The translations under genes and the position numbers were made by a program. This document shows positions 54,864 to 63,294 of a stretch of DNA of 64,000 bases, piece by piece. The notes below the pieces were generated by a model. It was not told the DNA's origin, searched no databases, and worked only from the letters and a program-made list of their open reading frames with translations. Position 1 is the first letter of the stretch; the number at the start of each line of letters is the position of its first letter. Source of the DNA: Myxococcus stipitatus DSM 14675 (GTDB lineage Bacteria > Myxococcota > Myxococcia > Myxococcales > Myxococcaceae); NCBI RefSeq assembly GCF_000331735.1, contig NC_020126.1, positions 2,790,001 through 2,854,000 on the forward strand, given 5' to 3'.

Positions 54864-56048
54864 ATGAGCACGAAGCAGAAGACCCTGGCGGTGCATGCCG
54901 GGACACGGCTGACGGGCAGTCGGGCCGTCCCCATCTCTCCACCCGTGTCCGTGTCGGCGGTGAGCTGGTTCGACAGCAGTGACGACCTGGACGGCGCGCT
55001 GGACGGCAAGGACTTCGCCTACGCCCGCATCAGCGCCCCCAACACCCTGCTGCTCGAAGAGGCCGTGGCCGCGCTCGAGGGCGCGGAGGCCTGTGTGGCC
55101 TACGCCAGTGGCATGGCCGCGCTGCGCTCCCTCTTCGAGGCGCAGGGCTTCAAGCCCGGCGACCGGCTGGTGATGCCCGCGGACGGCTATGGCGTCACCC
55201 GCGCGCTCTACAAGAACCTGTGCGCCGCGCTGGGCGTGGAGCTGCACGCGCTGAAGCTGGCGGACGCGGGGATGGACGCGCGCATCCGCGAGCTGAAGCC
55301 TCGACTCGTCCTGGCGGAGAGCATCACCAACCCGCTGCTGCGTGTCGCGGACCTGCGCCTGCTCGCCAAGTCGTGCCGGGACGTGGGCGCGGCCTTCGCG
55401 GTGGATGCGACGTTCCCGTCGCCGACGGGGCAGCGCGCGCTGGAGCTGGGCGCGGACTACGCGGTGCAGTCCACCAGCAAGTGGCTCAACGGGCACAGCG
55501 ACGCGCTGGGCGGCACCGTGAGCGGCTCGCGCGCGCGAATCGACGTGCTGCGCTCGGCGCGCATCCTGACGGGAGACGTGCTCGGCGCCTTCGAGGCGTG
55601 GCTCACGTTGCGCGGCCTGCGCACGCTGCCGGTGCGCATGAAGGCCCATGTGGAGCACGCGGCCCACGTCGCTCGGAGGCTCGCGGAGTCTCCGCTGTTG
55701 GAGCGCGTCATCTACCCCGGGCTGTCGTCGCATCCGGACCATGCGGTGGCGCGCGAGGTGCTCCACGACGGAGGGCCCATGGTGTCCTTCGAGATTCGCG
55801 GCGCGGCCCGCCCGGAGGCCCTGCGCTTCCTGGAGGCGCTGCAGGTGTGCAAGCCGGCGCCGTCGCTGGGAGACGTGGGCACGCTGGTGATGCACGCGGC
55901 CAGCGCCAGCGCGCGCCGCATGACGCCCGAGGAGCGCGAGGCGGCCGGAATCCGCGAGAGCCTCATCCGTGTCTCGGTGGGTTTGGAGGACCCCGACGAC
56001 GTGGTGGAAGACCTCCTCCAGGCGGTGGCGCGAGGAGTGGGTCGATGA
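54864..56048 (+). CDS. PLP-dependent trans-sulfuration enzyme (cystathionine gamma-synthase/lyase type)
   Basis: This 394-residue protein starts at ATG 54864 (MSTKQKTLAVHAGT), in line with the family; an in-frame start at 54804 adds 20 unlike residues. The PLP lysine is in QSTSKWLNGHSDALGG, and ACVAYASGMAALRSLF is the phosphate-binding loop. SLIRVSVGLEDPDDVVEDL ends the family C-terminus. It could be a cystathionine synthase/lyase or a homocysteine-forming sulfhydrylase; motifs do not separate these. The stop overlaps the moaC start (ATGA). Confidence 0.85.
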   Translation: MSTKQKTLAVHAGTRLTGSRAVPISPPVSVSAVSWFDSSDDLDGALDGKDFAYARISAPNTLLLEEAVAALEGAEACVAYASGMAALRSLFEAQGFKPGDRLVMPADGYGVTRALYKNLCAALGVELHALKLADAGMDARIRELKPRLVLAESITNPLLRVADLRLLAKSCRDVGAAFAVDATFPSPTGQRALELGADYAVQSTSKWLNGHSDALGGTVSGSRARIDVLRSARILTGDVLGAFEAWLTLRGLRTLPVRMKAHVEHAAHVARRLAESPLLERVIYPGLSSHPDHAVAREVLHDGGPMVSFEIRGAARPEALRFLEALQVCKPAPSLGDVGTLVMHAASASARRMTPEEREAAGIRESLIRVSVGLEDPDDVVEDLLQAVARGVGR

Positions 56049-56521
56049 AGATGGTGGATGTCGGCGCGAAGCCGAAGACGGAGCGCGTGGCGGTGGCCAC
56101 GGCGTTGCTGCGCATGTTGCCCGCGACGCGGGAGCGCATCCTCGCGGGGAAGGTGGAGAAGGGGGACGTGCTCGCGGCGGCGAGGCTCGCCGGCATCATG
56201 GCCGCCAAGCGCACGCCGGACTTCGTCCCGCTGTGTCACCCCATCGCGCTGTCCGGTGTGGAGGTGACGCTGGAGCCCGTGGCCCAGGGGCTGACCATCC
56301 GCGCGACGGTGCGCACCGTGGACCGCACGGGCGTGGAGATGGAGGCCCTCACGTCCGCGTGCGCGGCGGCCCTCACCGTCTATGACATGTGCAAGAGCGT
56401 GGACCGGGGCATGGTGGTGGAGGCCGTCCAGCTCGAGCACAAGTCCGGCGGCCGCTCCGGCACCTGGGAGCGCGGCGAGGAGGCCCCCTCCAAACCCGCC
56501 CGGAAGCGCGCGAAACGCTAG
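56045..56521 (+). CDS. moaC: Cyclic pyranopterin monophosphate synthase MoaC
   Basis: This 158-residue protein converts 3',8-cyclo-7,8-dihydro-GTP to cPMP in molybdenum-cofactor synthesis. The motifs MVDVGAKPKTERVAVA, PLCHPIALSGVEVTLE and VEMEALTSACAAALTVYDMC (then KSVDRGM) include the catalytic Lys/Asp/His residues. The C-terminal tail is Lys/Arg-rich. It overlaps the PLP-enzyme gene by four bases; no other mo- gene is nearby. Confidence 0.94.
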   Translation: MKMVDVGAKPKTERVAVATALLRMLPATRERILAGKVEKGDVLAAARLAGIMAAKRTPDFVPLCHPIALSGVEVTLEPVAQGLTIRATVRTVDRTGVEMEALTSACAAALTVYDMCKSVDRGMVVEAVQLEHKSGGRSGTWERGEEAPSKPARKRAKR

Positions 56522-56718
56522 GGGACTCGACGGGCCCCGCGCGACGCGAGCCCTGCGGGCTTCGGACTGTCGGCTCCTGGACGGGGCGAGTGTGGCCCTC
56601 AACACGGCCCTTCCTGAACCCGTGCCCTCCGGGGCTCCCCCTTGTCGACGAAGGCGTCCAGATTGGCCTCGCCACTGGAGCCCGGCGGTCGCCGGACTTC
56701 GTGGGGGAGGTCACAGGG

Positions 56719-56985
56719 GTGTTCTACGACAGGTCGACCCACTCCACCTTGGCGCTCCTGGTCGCCATGCTGGGGATGGGCTGTAGCGTCGCCTCGGTGG
56801 ATGACGACGCGTCAGGGGGACGGACGCAGGTGGCCGAGAAGCCCCGTCCGCGCTGCATCACCCCATCCGAAGGCCGCCGCGCCATCTCCAAGAACCCGAA
56901 GGAGTGCCCGCACATCTTCTTCGTCTGCGCGCCGGGAGAGACGCCCTTCTTGGATGCGTGCGGCTGCGGCTGCGAGCGAAGGTGA
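56719..56985 (+). CDS. Small Cys-rich lipoprotein
   Basis: This 88-residue protein has a GTG start with GGGGGAGGT eight bases upstream. The signal ends LGMGC (lipobox near residue 22). The mature part has six further Cys, ending DACGCGCERR, so it is probably disulfide-bonded outside the cytoplasm. The pattern C...C...C...CGCGC resembles small myxobacterial secreted domains. Function unknown. Confidence 0.6.
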   Translation: MFYDRSTHSTLALLVAMLGMGCSVASVDDDASGGRTQVAEKPRPRCITPSEGRRAISKNPKECPHIFFVCAPGETPFLDACGCGCERR

Positions 56986-56996
56986 CGTGAAGCCCG

Positions 56997-57563
56997 CTAT
57001 TTCCTCGCCGCGCCGGCCTCCGCGTGCAGCCGCTCCAGGAAGAAGGCCACCACGACGAGCGCGTGCGTGATGTGCCCCTCCAGGATGAGCCGAGGCAGCT
57101 CCGTGCGCGGATGAAGCTCCACGGCGATGTCCTCGCCTTCGTCCGGCCGGCCGTCATGGACCTTCACGCAGTCCAGCGCGAGGAAGCTGTGACAGCGGTT
57201 GTCCTGCACGGCGGGGTTGGGATGCACCGCGCCCAGCGGCACCAGCCGACCGTGCCGGTAGCCCGTCTCTTCTTCCAGCTCGCGCGCCGCTGCGGCGGCC
57301 GGGTCCTCGCCGGGGTCCACCATGCCGCCCACCACCTCGAGCGTGTTGGCGCCGATGCCGAAGCGGAACTGCCGGACGAACACGAGCTCGTCCTGCGCCG
57401 TCACGGCGATGACGTTGACCCAGTCCGCGCAGTCCACCCGCACGCGTGACTGCTCCAGGTTCGTCCTCGGGTCCGCCCACACATCCGAGCGCACCTTCAG
57501 CACGCGGTAGTCATGCTGCAACCCCTGGCGCAGTCGAGGCCAGGGCTTCACCGTCTGGGGCAT
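56997..57563 (-). CDS. Nudix hydrolase, ADP-ribose pyrophosphatase-like
   Basis: This 188-residue protein has the full Nudix box (GMVDPGEDPAAAAARELEEE, then TGY). The preceding TLEVVGG and the following LVPLGAVHPNPAVQDNR point to the ADP-ribose/NDP-sugar pyrophosphatase branch. It should hydrolyse a nucleoside diphosphate linked to a sugar. Confidence 0.85.
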   Translation of the reverse strand: MPQTVKPWPRLRQGLQHDYRVLKVRSDVWADPRTNLEQSRVRVDCADWVNVIAVTAQDELVFVRQFRFGIGANTLEVVGGMVDPGEDPAAAAARELEEETGYRHGRLVPLGAVHPNPAVQDNRCHSFLALDCVKVHDGRPDEGEDIAVELHPRTELPRLILEGHITHALVVVAFFLERLHAEAGAARK

Positions 57564-57611
57564 GGCTGTGTCTCTCCCGGGCCCCGCGGTCGCGCCAAGG
57601 GCCTTGGTCCG

Positions 57612-58466
57612 TCAGTTGAGCAACGAGGCGCGCTCGCGCAGCTCCCGGGCCGTCAGCTCCAGCCGCTCGCGGTCCGGTGCCTCCGGAGAGAGCTCCAGGC
57701 ACCGCTCCACGTCGCGCAGCGCCGCGCGGTAGGCGCCCAGGTTCGCCAGCAGCGCCGCGCGGGTGCGCAGCTCTCCGGGATGGTCCGGCGCCAGGAGCAA
57801 CAGCAGGTCCACCACCGCCAGCCCGCGCTCGCGGTCCTCGCGGCCCAGGTACACCCGCCGGAGGTTGGACAACATGCGGTAGGCAATCAGCTCCACCGGC
57901 GCGGGAGCGAGCATCGCCCGGTCGAACTTGAGCTGCGGGGCCACGCGCTTGAGCAGCTCCTCGCAGCCGTGCTCGGTGAGGATGTCGCCGTCGTGGAACG
58001 GGTCCATCACCAGCTTGTGGTCCCCCGCGTCGTGGGCGACCAGGAAGTGTCCAGGAAACGGCACTCCGTAGAGCGGGATGCCCGCACGGCGCGCCACCTC
58101 CAGGTACACGACGGACAGCGTTATCGGCAGGCCCAGCTTCCGCTCCAGCACCTGGTCCAGGAAGCTGTTGTCCGGCGCGTGGTAGTCGTCCTCGTTGCCT
58201 CGGAAGCCCTCGATGTCGGAGAGCACGTGGCGCAGCGCGCGCAGGGGCGCCAGGGCCTCACCCCGCTCCTTGAGCCGCTCCGTCTCCACTTGGACCCGAC
58301 ACGCCAGGACGTCCAGCACGTGGAGGCAGGCGGGCGCATCCAGCTCCGGCCTGTCGAGCGTGGCGATGGCCAGGGCGGCCAGGTCCAGGCGAGGTGGCTC
58401 CGCGGCCAGCGCCGACACCAACCGTTCCCGGGCCAGCGGCGGGCTCAATCCTGTGGGGATGCTCAC
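57612..58466 (-). CDS. SirB1/transglutaminase-like protein with TPR tail
   Basis: This protein has about 284 residues. GTG 58466 is a likely start, but it lacks a clear ribosome site. The SirB1-family core is NSFLDQVLERKLGLPITLSV followed by YLEVARRAGIPLYGVPFPGH, with a conserved His. Two TPRs follow at the C-terminus (about 215-275). In many bacteria this domain pair is found near release-factor genes; here it lies in a run of minus-strand genes with a Nudix hydrolase. The transglutaminase-like fold may lack the catalytic Cys. Confidence 0.75.
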   Translation of the reverse strand: MSIPTGLSPPLARERLVSALAAEPPRLDLAALAIATLDRPELDAPACLHVLDVLACRVQVETERLKERGEALAPLRALRHVLSDIEGFRGNEDDYHAPDNSFLDQVLERKLGLPITLSVVYLEVARRAGIPLYGVPFPGHFLVAHDAGDHKLVMDPFHDGDILTEHGCEELLKRVAPQLKFDRAMLAPAPVELIAYRMLSNLRRVYLGREDRERGLAVVDLLLLLAPDHPGELRTRAALLANLGAYRAALRDVERCLELSPEAPDRERLELTARELRERASLLN

Positions 58467-58520
58467 GGCGCCAACCACTAACGCACGCCGGGCCCGGCGG
58501 CAAAGGCAGCCAGCCAAGCG

Positions 58521-58796
58521 TCAGAAGGTGGGCGGTGCATACGGAAGCCTCCCCTTGATTTCCGTGCGCAGGGCCACCTGGGCCGAAATCAACCCCGCCA
58601 GGATTCCGTCTTCGTACTCGAAAGTCGGGTGTTCCTTGAGTTCAGGGAAGTCGTGGGGGTTGCGGAGCTCCTCGGGGGTGAGGTTGGGGACGGCCTCCCG
58701 GGCCAGGCGCAACACCTTGGCCTGCTGCTGGAGAATCATGCGCTCGAAGAGCTGGGAGGACAGCTCCAGCATCTCGTGGGCCACGTCTTCCGTCAT
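58521..58796 (-). CDS. Conserved small protein of unknown function
   Basis: This 91-residue protein has an all-helical N-terminus (MLELSSQLFERMILQQQAKV) and a C-terminal DILAG-type turn (EYEDGILAGLISAQVALRTE). It lies six bases after the papain-like gene stop, so it is co-translated with it. No signal peptide. No family recognised. Confidence 0.65.
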   Translation of the reverse strand: MTEDVAHEMLELSSQLFERMILQQQAKVLRLAREAVPNLTPEELRNPHDFPELKEHPTFEYEDGILAGLISAQVALRTEIKGRLPYAPPTF

Positions 58797-58802
58797 GTGT
58801 GC

Positions 58803-60386
58803 CTACTCCTGGGCGATGTCCCACTTGGCCCGGCGGTAGCTGTAGCGGAAAGCCGCCTCGTCCGCCTCTTTCGCGAGCCCCTCGCCCTCCCGGCCGTCCA
58901 GGAAGGCGACGAAGTCGAACTGCCGGTCCTCGCGCCCGTGCTCCGAGTCGAAGAGTCGCACGAGCTCGTTGGCGGGCAGGGTGCGGCGGCCCACGACGTC
59001 GACCAGGGGCACGTTGAGTCCGCGCATCTCCTGCGAGGGCGCGTAGGACTTCCACACCAGCTCCGTGCACACCAGCGTCTGGTCGGAGAAGAAGTCGAAG
59101 TCGAAGTCGTAGGGGCGGCCCTGGTAGCCGAAGGCGCGGAGGATGGCGCGCGCCTTGTCCAGGCGGGACAGCCGGGGGCGCATGACGCCCAGGTAGTCCA
59201 CGCGCATGCCGTGCTCGGGGCCCGTGAAGCTGACGCCCTCGCTGATGGACTCGATGATGCGCAGGGCATCTCCGTGCGGGTCCTTCTGGAGGTACGCGGA
59301 CCACTTCTCCGGGAAGGCTCGCTCCAGGTGGCCGGCGAAGGACGCCGGAGCGCCGGGGAGGGTGGCGAGCCACGCCTTCACGCTCGCGTCCGTGTCGAAG
59401 TAGCGGGCCAGCTCCGGAGCGGTGCCGACGTAGAGCTCCGCGTGGGGCCAGAAGCCCGGCAGGCCGATGTTAGAGAGGTACCAGTTCTGCCGCGCCACCA
59501 TGACGTCGCCGGGCTCCATGCGCTGGAGGAGCGCGTCCACCTGCTCGCGGCGGATGAGGGGCTTGCCGGTGCGGTGCACGCGGGTGTCGCCCATCCACTC
59601 GGCCACCGAGCGCTGCACGGGGAAGAAGGCCCGCTGCGCGGTGTCCTGGGTGACGTCCGCCGCGGCCTTGGCGAAGAGCGTGGCGCCGCGCTTGCGGAGC
59701 AGTCCCCGGGCGACCTCGCTGTTGAGCTTCATCTCCTGCAGCACCCACGGCACCCGTGGCGCGTCCACGGCGCCGGCCTTCACGAGCAGCGGCCGGAGCT
59801 GCTCCTTGTAGGTGTCACCCGTGTAGAGCTGCGTGGTGGTTGCCACGTGGATGACCTTGTCCTTGAAGCGGGCGAAGGCGCGCGGGGGCAGGCCGAACTC
59901 GGGAGCGGGCTCATCCAGGAGGACCTCCAGCTGCTTGCGGCCGTTGGTGAGCTGCGCGTAGGTGAGGCCGTGGGCCAGCTCCGTGGTGAGCGCGCCGTGG
60001 GTGAGCAGGAAGCCCCAGGCGTGCTTCTTCGGCTGGAGGAGCGCGGGCACCTTCACGAAGTCCCAGTAGCGCTGGCGGATGACCTCGGTGGACAGGAAGT
60101 AGTCGAAGAAGGTGGCCCAGGTGGTGAGCAGCCGCTGCTTCTGGTCCGGCGTGTACGGGACGCTCTGCTTCTGCGCGTAGAGGTCCTTGGCCTGCTTGAG
60201 CTCCTCCTGGAGACGACGCAGGCCCTGGGTGTTGCGCTCGAGCGCCACCAGGTCGCGTTGTGCCTGGGCGACGAAGGCGTCGTCGTCGAGCGAGTAGATG
60301 CCGCGGGGACTGGAGTCGGCGGGGGCCGGCGACGGCGGCGTGCTGGCGAGCGTGAGCCAGACGAGCAGCAGGGGTGCGGCGGTCAT
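58803..60386 (-). CDS. Permuted papain-like (YiiX/YebB-type) exported hydrolase
   Basis: This protein has 527 residues. ATG 60386 gives a signal peptide ending ASTPPSPA. The first 270 residues are helical and unassigned. The C-terminal domain (about 290-480) has GDVMVARQNWYLSNIGLPGF followed by WPHAELYVG, with the catalytic His, and DQTLVCTELVWKSYAP, with the catalytic Cys in the later position typical of permuted NlpC/P60-like (YiiX) enzymes. It could be a lipid- or peptide-acting cysteine hydrolase in the periplasm. Confidence 0.75.
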   Translation of the reverse strand: MTAAPLLLVWLTLASTPPSPAPADSSPRGIYSLDDDAFVAQAQRDLVALERNTQGLRRLQEELKQAKDLYAQKQSVPYTPDQKQRLLTTWATFFDYFLSTEVIRQRYWDFVKVPALLQPKKHAWGFLLTHGALTTELAHGLTYAQLTNGRKQLEVLLDEPAPEFGLPPRAFARFKDKVIHVATTTQLYTGDTYKEQLRPLLVKAGAVDAPRVPWVLQEMKLNSEVARGLLRKRGATLFAKAAADVTQDTAQRAFFPVQRSVAEWMGDTRVHRTGKPLIRREQVDALLQRMEPGDVMVARQNWYLSNIGLPGFWPHAELYVGTAPELARYFDTDASVKAWLATLPGAPASFAGHLERAFPEKWSAYLQKDPHGDALRIIESISEGVSFTGPEHGMRVDYLGVMRPRLSRLDKARAILRAFGYQGRPYDFDFDFFSDQTLVCTELVWKSYAPSQEMRGLNVPLVDVVGRRTLPANELVRLFDSEHGREDRQFDFVAFLDGREGEGLAKEADEAAFRYSYRRAKWDIAQE

Positions 60387-60577
60387 GGGTGGAGGCTCCG
60401 GGCGGCGGTGCGGCGGGTGGGACTCTACCTCGGGAGGTGCCGGGGCGGCTGTCCCCCCGCCTGGGCAGGGGCGAAGAGGGGGCGGCCGGGTGGTCCGGCG
60501 CGGGCATCGTCCCCAGGTTCCACCTACCCAGTGACGCACGTCCGGACCGGGATGGCCGGGCAGAAAGGCAGCCGCAG

Positions 60578-60895
60578 ATGGCATTCGGAACCGCGGAAGA
60601 CCCCGGGCTCTCCATCACCCCCCACCTGGACTCGGTGGACTACCCGTCGACGCGGGAGGAGCTCGTCGAGGCCGCCGAGGACAGCGAGGCCCCCGTCAGC
60701 ATCATCAACGTCCTCAAGTGCCTGCCGCGCACCGAGTACGCCTCGCGTCAGGATGTGATGAGGGACCTGGCGGAGGCGGCCAGGCGCTTCGCCCGGGGTG
60801 GGCTGCTGGACGACGACGGCGTGCGGCGAGACCGGCGCAACATCGGGCGGGACCTGGTGGAGAACGCCCCTGAGGGGTCCACGCGTCACCCCTGA
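60578..60895 (+). CDS. DUF2795 domain protein
   Basis: This 105-residue protein starts at ATG 60578. The pattern YPSTREELVEAAEDSEAPVS then IINVLKCLPRTEYASRQDVM matches DUF2795, a small helical domain found in many bacteria. The C-terminus is Arg/Asp-rich. It is divergent from the papain-like gene. Role unknown. Confidence 0.7.
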   Translation: MAFGTAEDPGLSITPHLDSVDYPSTREELVEAAEDSEAPVSIINVLKCLPRTEYASRQDVMRDLAEAARRFARGGLLDDDGVRRDRRNIGRDLVENAPEGSTRHP

Positions 60896-60928
60896 GGTGT
60901 GAAGGGGAATGGAAGAAGCGCTCGCGGG

Positions 60929-60949
60929 CGCTGGCGGTTTCTGCCAGCG
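60929..60949 (+). terminator. Possible hairpin before the 60961 gene
   Basis: CGCTGGC-GGTTTCT-GCCAGCG (7-bp stem) sits between the DUF2795 gene and the lipoprotein gene. No U-tract follows. Confidence 0.3.
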
Positions 60950-60960
60950 TTCGCGGGCGC

Positions 60961-61860
60961 ATGCGTTCTGGTCTCCTGTGGTGCTGTCTGGTGCTGTCGC
61001 TGACGTCCGCGTGTCGGAAGGCGCCCCCGTTGCGGGTGCCCATCCCCGAGGCGACGCCTCGCGTGCGCGTCGCCTTCCAGCCCCCGGTCGACCGCGTGCT
61101 CACCGAGTCCCAGCGCGCCAGCCGCACGGTGGAGAAGGGCGGCTCCGCGGTGCGCGAGGAGGTGGAGCTGACCACCGAGTCCCGCTTCACGCCCTCCTCG
61201 GGAGGCTGGCTGCTGACGCAGGGCGTGACCCACGCGCGTCAGACGCGAGCGGGCGTGGAGGTGAAGAGCTGGGTGGATGACGTGCTCAAGCGCTTCATGC
61301 TGCGCGTGCAGCTCGCGGCGGATGGCGCTTTCGTGAAGCTGGTGTCGCCGGAGTCCGCGGGAGAGGCCGTGCGGCAGTCGGTGCCCCCGGGCGTGGACGC
61401 GGGACCCCTGGAGCGCTTCTTCCAGCCGGAGGTGCTGGAGGCGCGGACGCGGCGCGAGTGGGAGGCCAAGTTCGGCGGCCTGTTCCAGCGCTATGTGTCG
61501 GAGGGGCAACGCACCTGGGTGGTGGAGGTGCTGCCGGTGGGCGACACGCAGGTGGCCTATGTGCTGGAGCGCACCGTCCAGGGGACGCGCGACACCGAGT
61601 TCGGTGACGCGGTGGTGCTGAGCCTGCGGTGCCTGGACGCGGTGCCGGAGGACGGCCCGGACGCGCTGGAGGATGCGTGGGTGGTGGCGGGCCGGCCGGA
61701 GCTGACGCCGGGCGTGACGTGCCAGGGCGAGCAGGTGGTGGCGTACGGGCGCTTTGTCCCCGTGAGCCGCGAACTCACGGTGAAGGCCCAGGTGGACGGG
61801 GCCATGTGGACGTTGACGATGGAGTCGCGAGCGCAGGGGCTCCAAGAGGAGGCGCGATGA
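60961..61860 (+). CDS. Lipoprotein of unknown function
   Basis: This 299-residue protein has a lipoprotein signal (LSLTSAC, lipobox near residue 18). The mature part is rich in beta strands (AVREEVELTTESRFTPSSGG, TWVVEVLPVGDTQVAYVLER). It lacks motifs that I recognise. The stop overlaps the start of the CoA-binding gene (ATGA), so they are translated together, though their predicted compartments differ. Confidence 0.6.
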   Translation: MRSGLLWCCLVLSLTSACRKAPPLRVPIPEATPRVRVAFQPPVDRVLTESQRASRTVEKGGSAVREEVELTTESRFTPSSGGWLLTQGVTHARQTRAGVEVKSWVDDVLKRFMLRVQLAADGAFVKLVSPESAGEAVRQSVPPGVDAGPLERFFQPEVLEARTRREWEAKFGGLFQRYVSEGQRTWVVEVLPVGDTQVAYVLERTVQGTRDTEFGDAVVLSLRCLDAVPEDGPDALEDAWVVAGRPELTPGVTCQGEQVVAYGRFVPVSRELTVKAQVDGAMWTLTMESRAQGLQEEAR

Positions 61861-62300
61861 GCTGGGAAGAGAACCTCATCAAGGACGAAGAGGGCGTGGC
61901 GCGCGTGGTGAAGAACGCGCGTCGTGTCGCCGTGCTGGGGATGAAGACCGAGCAGCAGTCGGGGCAGGCGGCCTTCTATGTCCCGGACTACCTGGCGAGC
62001 GCCGGCGTGGACGTGGTGCCGGTGCCCGTCTACTACCCGGACGTGACGCACATCCTGGGCAAGCCCGTGTTCCGCCGGGTGGCGGACGTGCCGGGCGAGG
62101 TGGACGTGGTGGACGTCTTCCGCCGCGCTCAGGACATCGACGCGCACGTGGAGGACCTCATCGCGAAGAAGCCGAAGGCGGTGTGGTTCCAGTCCGGCAT
62201 CCGCAACGACGCGGCGGCGGAGAAGCTGGCGCGCGCGGGCATCCAGGTGGTGCAGGACCGCTGCCTGATGGTGGACCACCGGCGCTACGGCGCCCGCTGA
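61857..62300 (+). CDS. CoA-binding protein (YccU/CoA_binding_2 type)
   Basis: This 147-residue protein has a Rossmann CoA-binding domain: RRVAVLGMKTEQQSGQAAFY, VDVVPVPVYYPDVTHILGKP and KAVWFQSGIRNDAAAEKLAR. It matches the small CoA-binding family that resembles the N-terminus of succinyl-CoA synthetase alpha. Single-domain members may sense CoA or its esters. The usual metabolic partners are not in the window. Confidence 0.85.
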   Translation: MSWEENLIKDEEGVARVVKNARRVAVLGMKTEQQSGQAAFYVPDYLASAGVDVVPVPVYYPDVTHILGKPVFRRVADVPGEVDVVDVFRRAQDIDAHVEDLIAKKPKAVWFQSGIRNDAAAEKLARAGIQVVQDRCLMVDHRRYGAR

Positions 62301-62322
62301 GCGCCGCCGCGCGAGGCCCTCT

Positions 62323-63210
62323 TCACCACTGGGCCTGGGCGAAGGGCACGGGAGGCCGCGAGAGGGCGACGCCCGTGGAGAGCCGTGCCTGGTCCAGCGC
62401 GTCGAAGCCGCGCTCCATGGTGGTGGGCGTCACCGGCGGCAGGTTGGAGACGACGACGTAGACGGGGATGCTGCGCCCCTCCAGCACGGTGAGCTGGAGG
62501 CGGAAGTGGTCCCTGCGCAGCGCGGCCGAGCCCGCGGCGAGCCCCTGTGCGTACGCCATGGGGCCTCCCACCACCTTGCGCGTCTTGCTCGGCAGGAAGT
62601 GCACGAGGATGGCGTCCAGGTCCTTCCCCGCGGCGCTGTCATGCAGCGACAGCGCGGGCGCCTTGTCCACCAGTCCGCCGTCCCAGTACAGGTTGCCGTC
62701 CAGCGGCACCGCGCGGAACAGGCCCGGATAGGCGCAGGTCGCGTGGACGCGCGGGGCCAGCTCCCCCGTGGTGAAGACGTCGTGGCTCCCCAGCGTGAGG
62801 TTGGCGCCGACGAGGAGCAGCGGGTGCGGCAGGTCCTCGAAGGAGCGCGCGCCCAGCGTGTCCTCCAGCAGCCGCCGGAAGCGCTCGCCCTTGAGCAGTC
62901 CCGTCAGGCCGTGGCCGTTGGCGTCCGCGTTGAGCACTGCGCCAATGGGGTCCGGGTCCCAGAAGTGGGCGCGCGTCTGGCGCAGCACCAGCTCTTCGAT
63001 GGCGTGCACCGGCATCCCCGTCGCCGCGTACGCCGCCACCATGCCTCCCGCGGACGTGCCCGCGTAGGCGTGCGGCTTGAGCCCCGCGCCCGCCAGCCCC
63101 TTGAGAAAGCCTGCATGGCCGTAGAAGCCGAAGTAACCGGCGGAGAGGACCAGGCCAAACCGCTTTCCTTCGAGGAGCTGCTGCAGGGAGGGAGGTGCCA
63201 TGTCCCACAT
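62323..63210 (-). CDS. Patatin-like phospholipase
   Basis: This 295-residue protein has the patatin oxyanion region (GLVLSAGYFGFYGHAGFLKG), where the usual GGG is replaced by SAG, the nucleophile elbow AGTSAGG, and the catalytic Asp in WDGGLVDKAPALSL. No signal peptide is present; it is probably cytoplasmic or secreted by another route. The start could be 63210 or the internal Met at 63201. Confidence 0.8.
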   Translation of the reverse strand: MWDMAPPSLQQLLEGKRFGLVLSAGYFGFYGHAGFLKGLAGAGLKPHAYAGTSAGGMVAAYAATGMPVHAIEELVLRQTRAHFWDPDPIGAVLNADANGHGLTGLLKGERFRRLLEDTLGARSFEDLPHPLLLVGANLTLGSHDVFTTGELAPRVHATCAYPGLFRAVPLDGNLYWDGGLVDKAPALSLHDSAAGKDLDAILVHFLPSKTRKVVGGPMAYAQGLAAGSAALRRDHFRLQLTVLEGRSIPVYVVVSNLPPVTPTTMERGFDALDQARLSTGVALSRPPVPFAQAQW

Positions 63211-63269
63211 CTACCACTGTCCGCGGGGAGTCATGCAGTGCGTCGAAAGTCCGCTGGTATCCCCGGTGG

Positions 63270-63287
63270 CATCGACGTATGTTGATG
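63270..63287. promoter_or_regulatory. Operator-like palindrome before the ArsR-methyltransferase gene
   Basis: CATCGAC-GTAT-GTTGATG (6 of 7 arm positions pair) lies eight bases upstream of the ATG at 63295. ArsR-type regulators bind such dyads, and this one is well placed for autoregulation. Confidence 0.5.
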
Positions 63288-63294
63288 CGGCGAT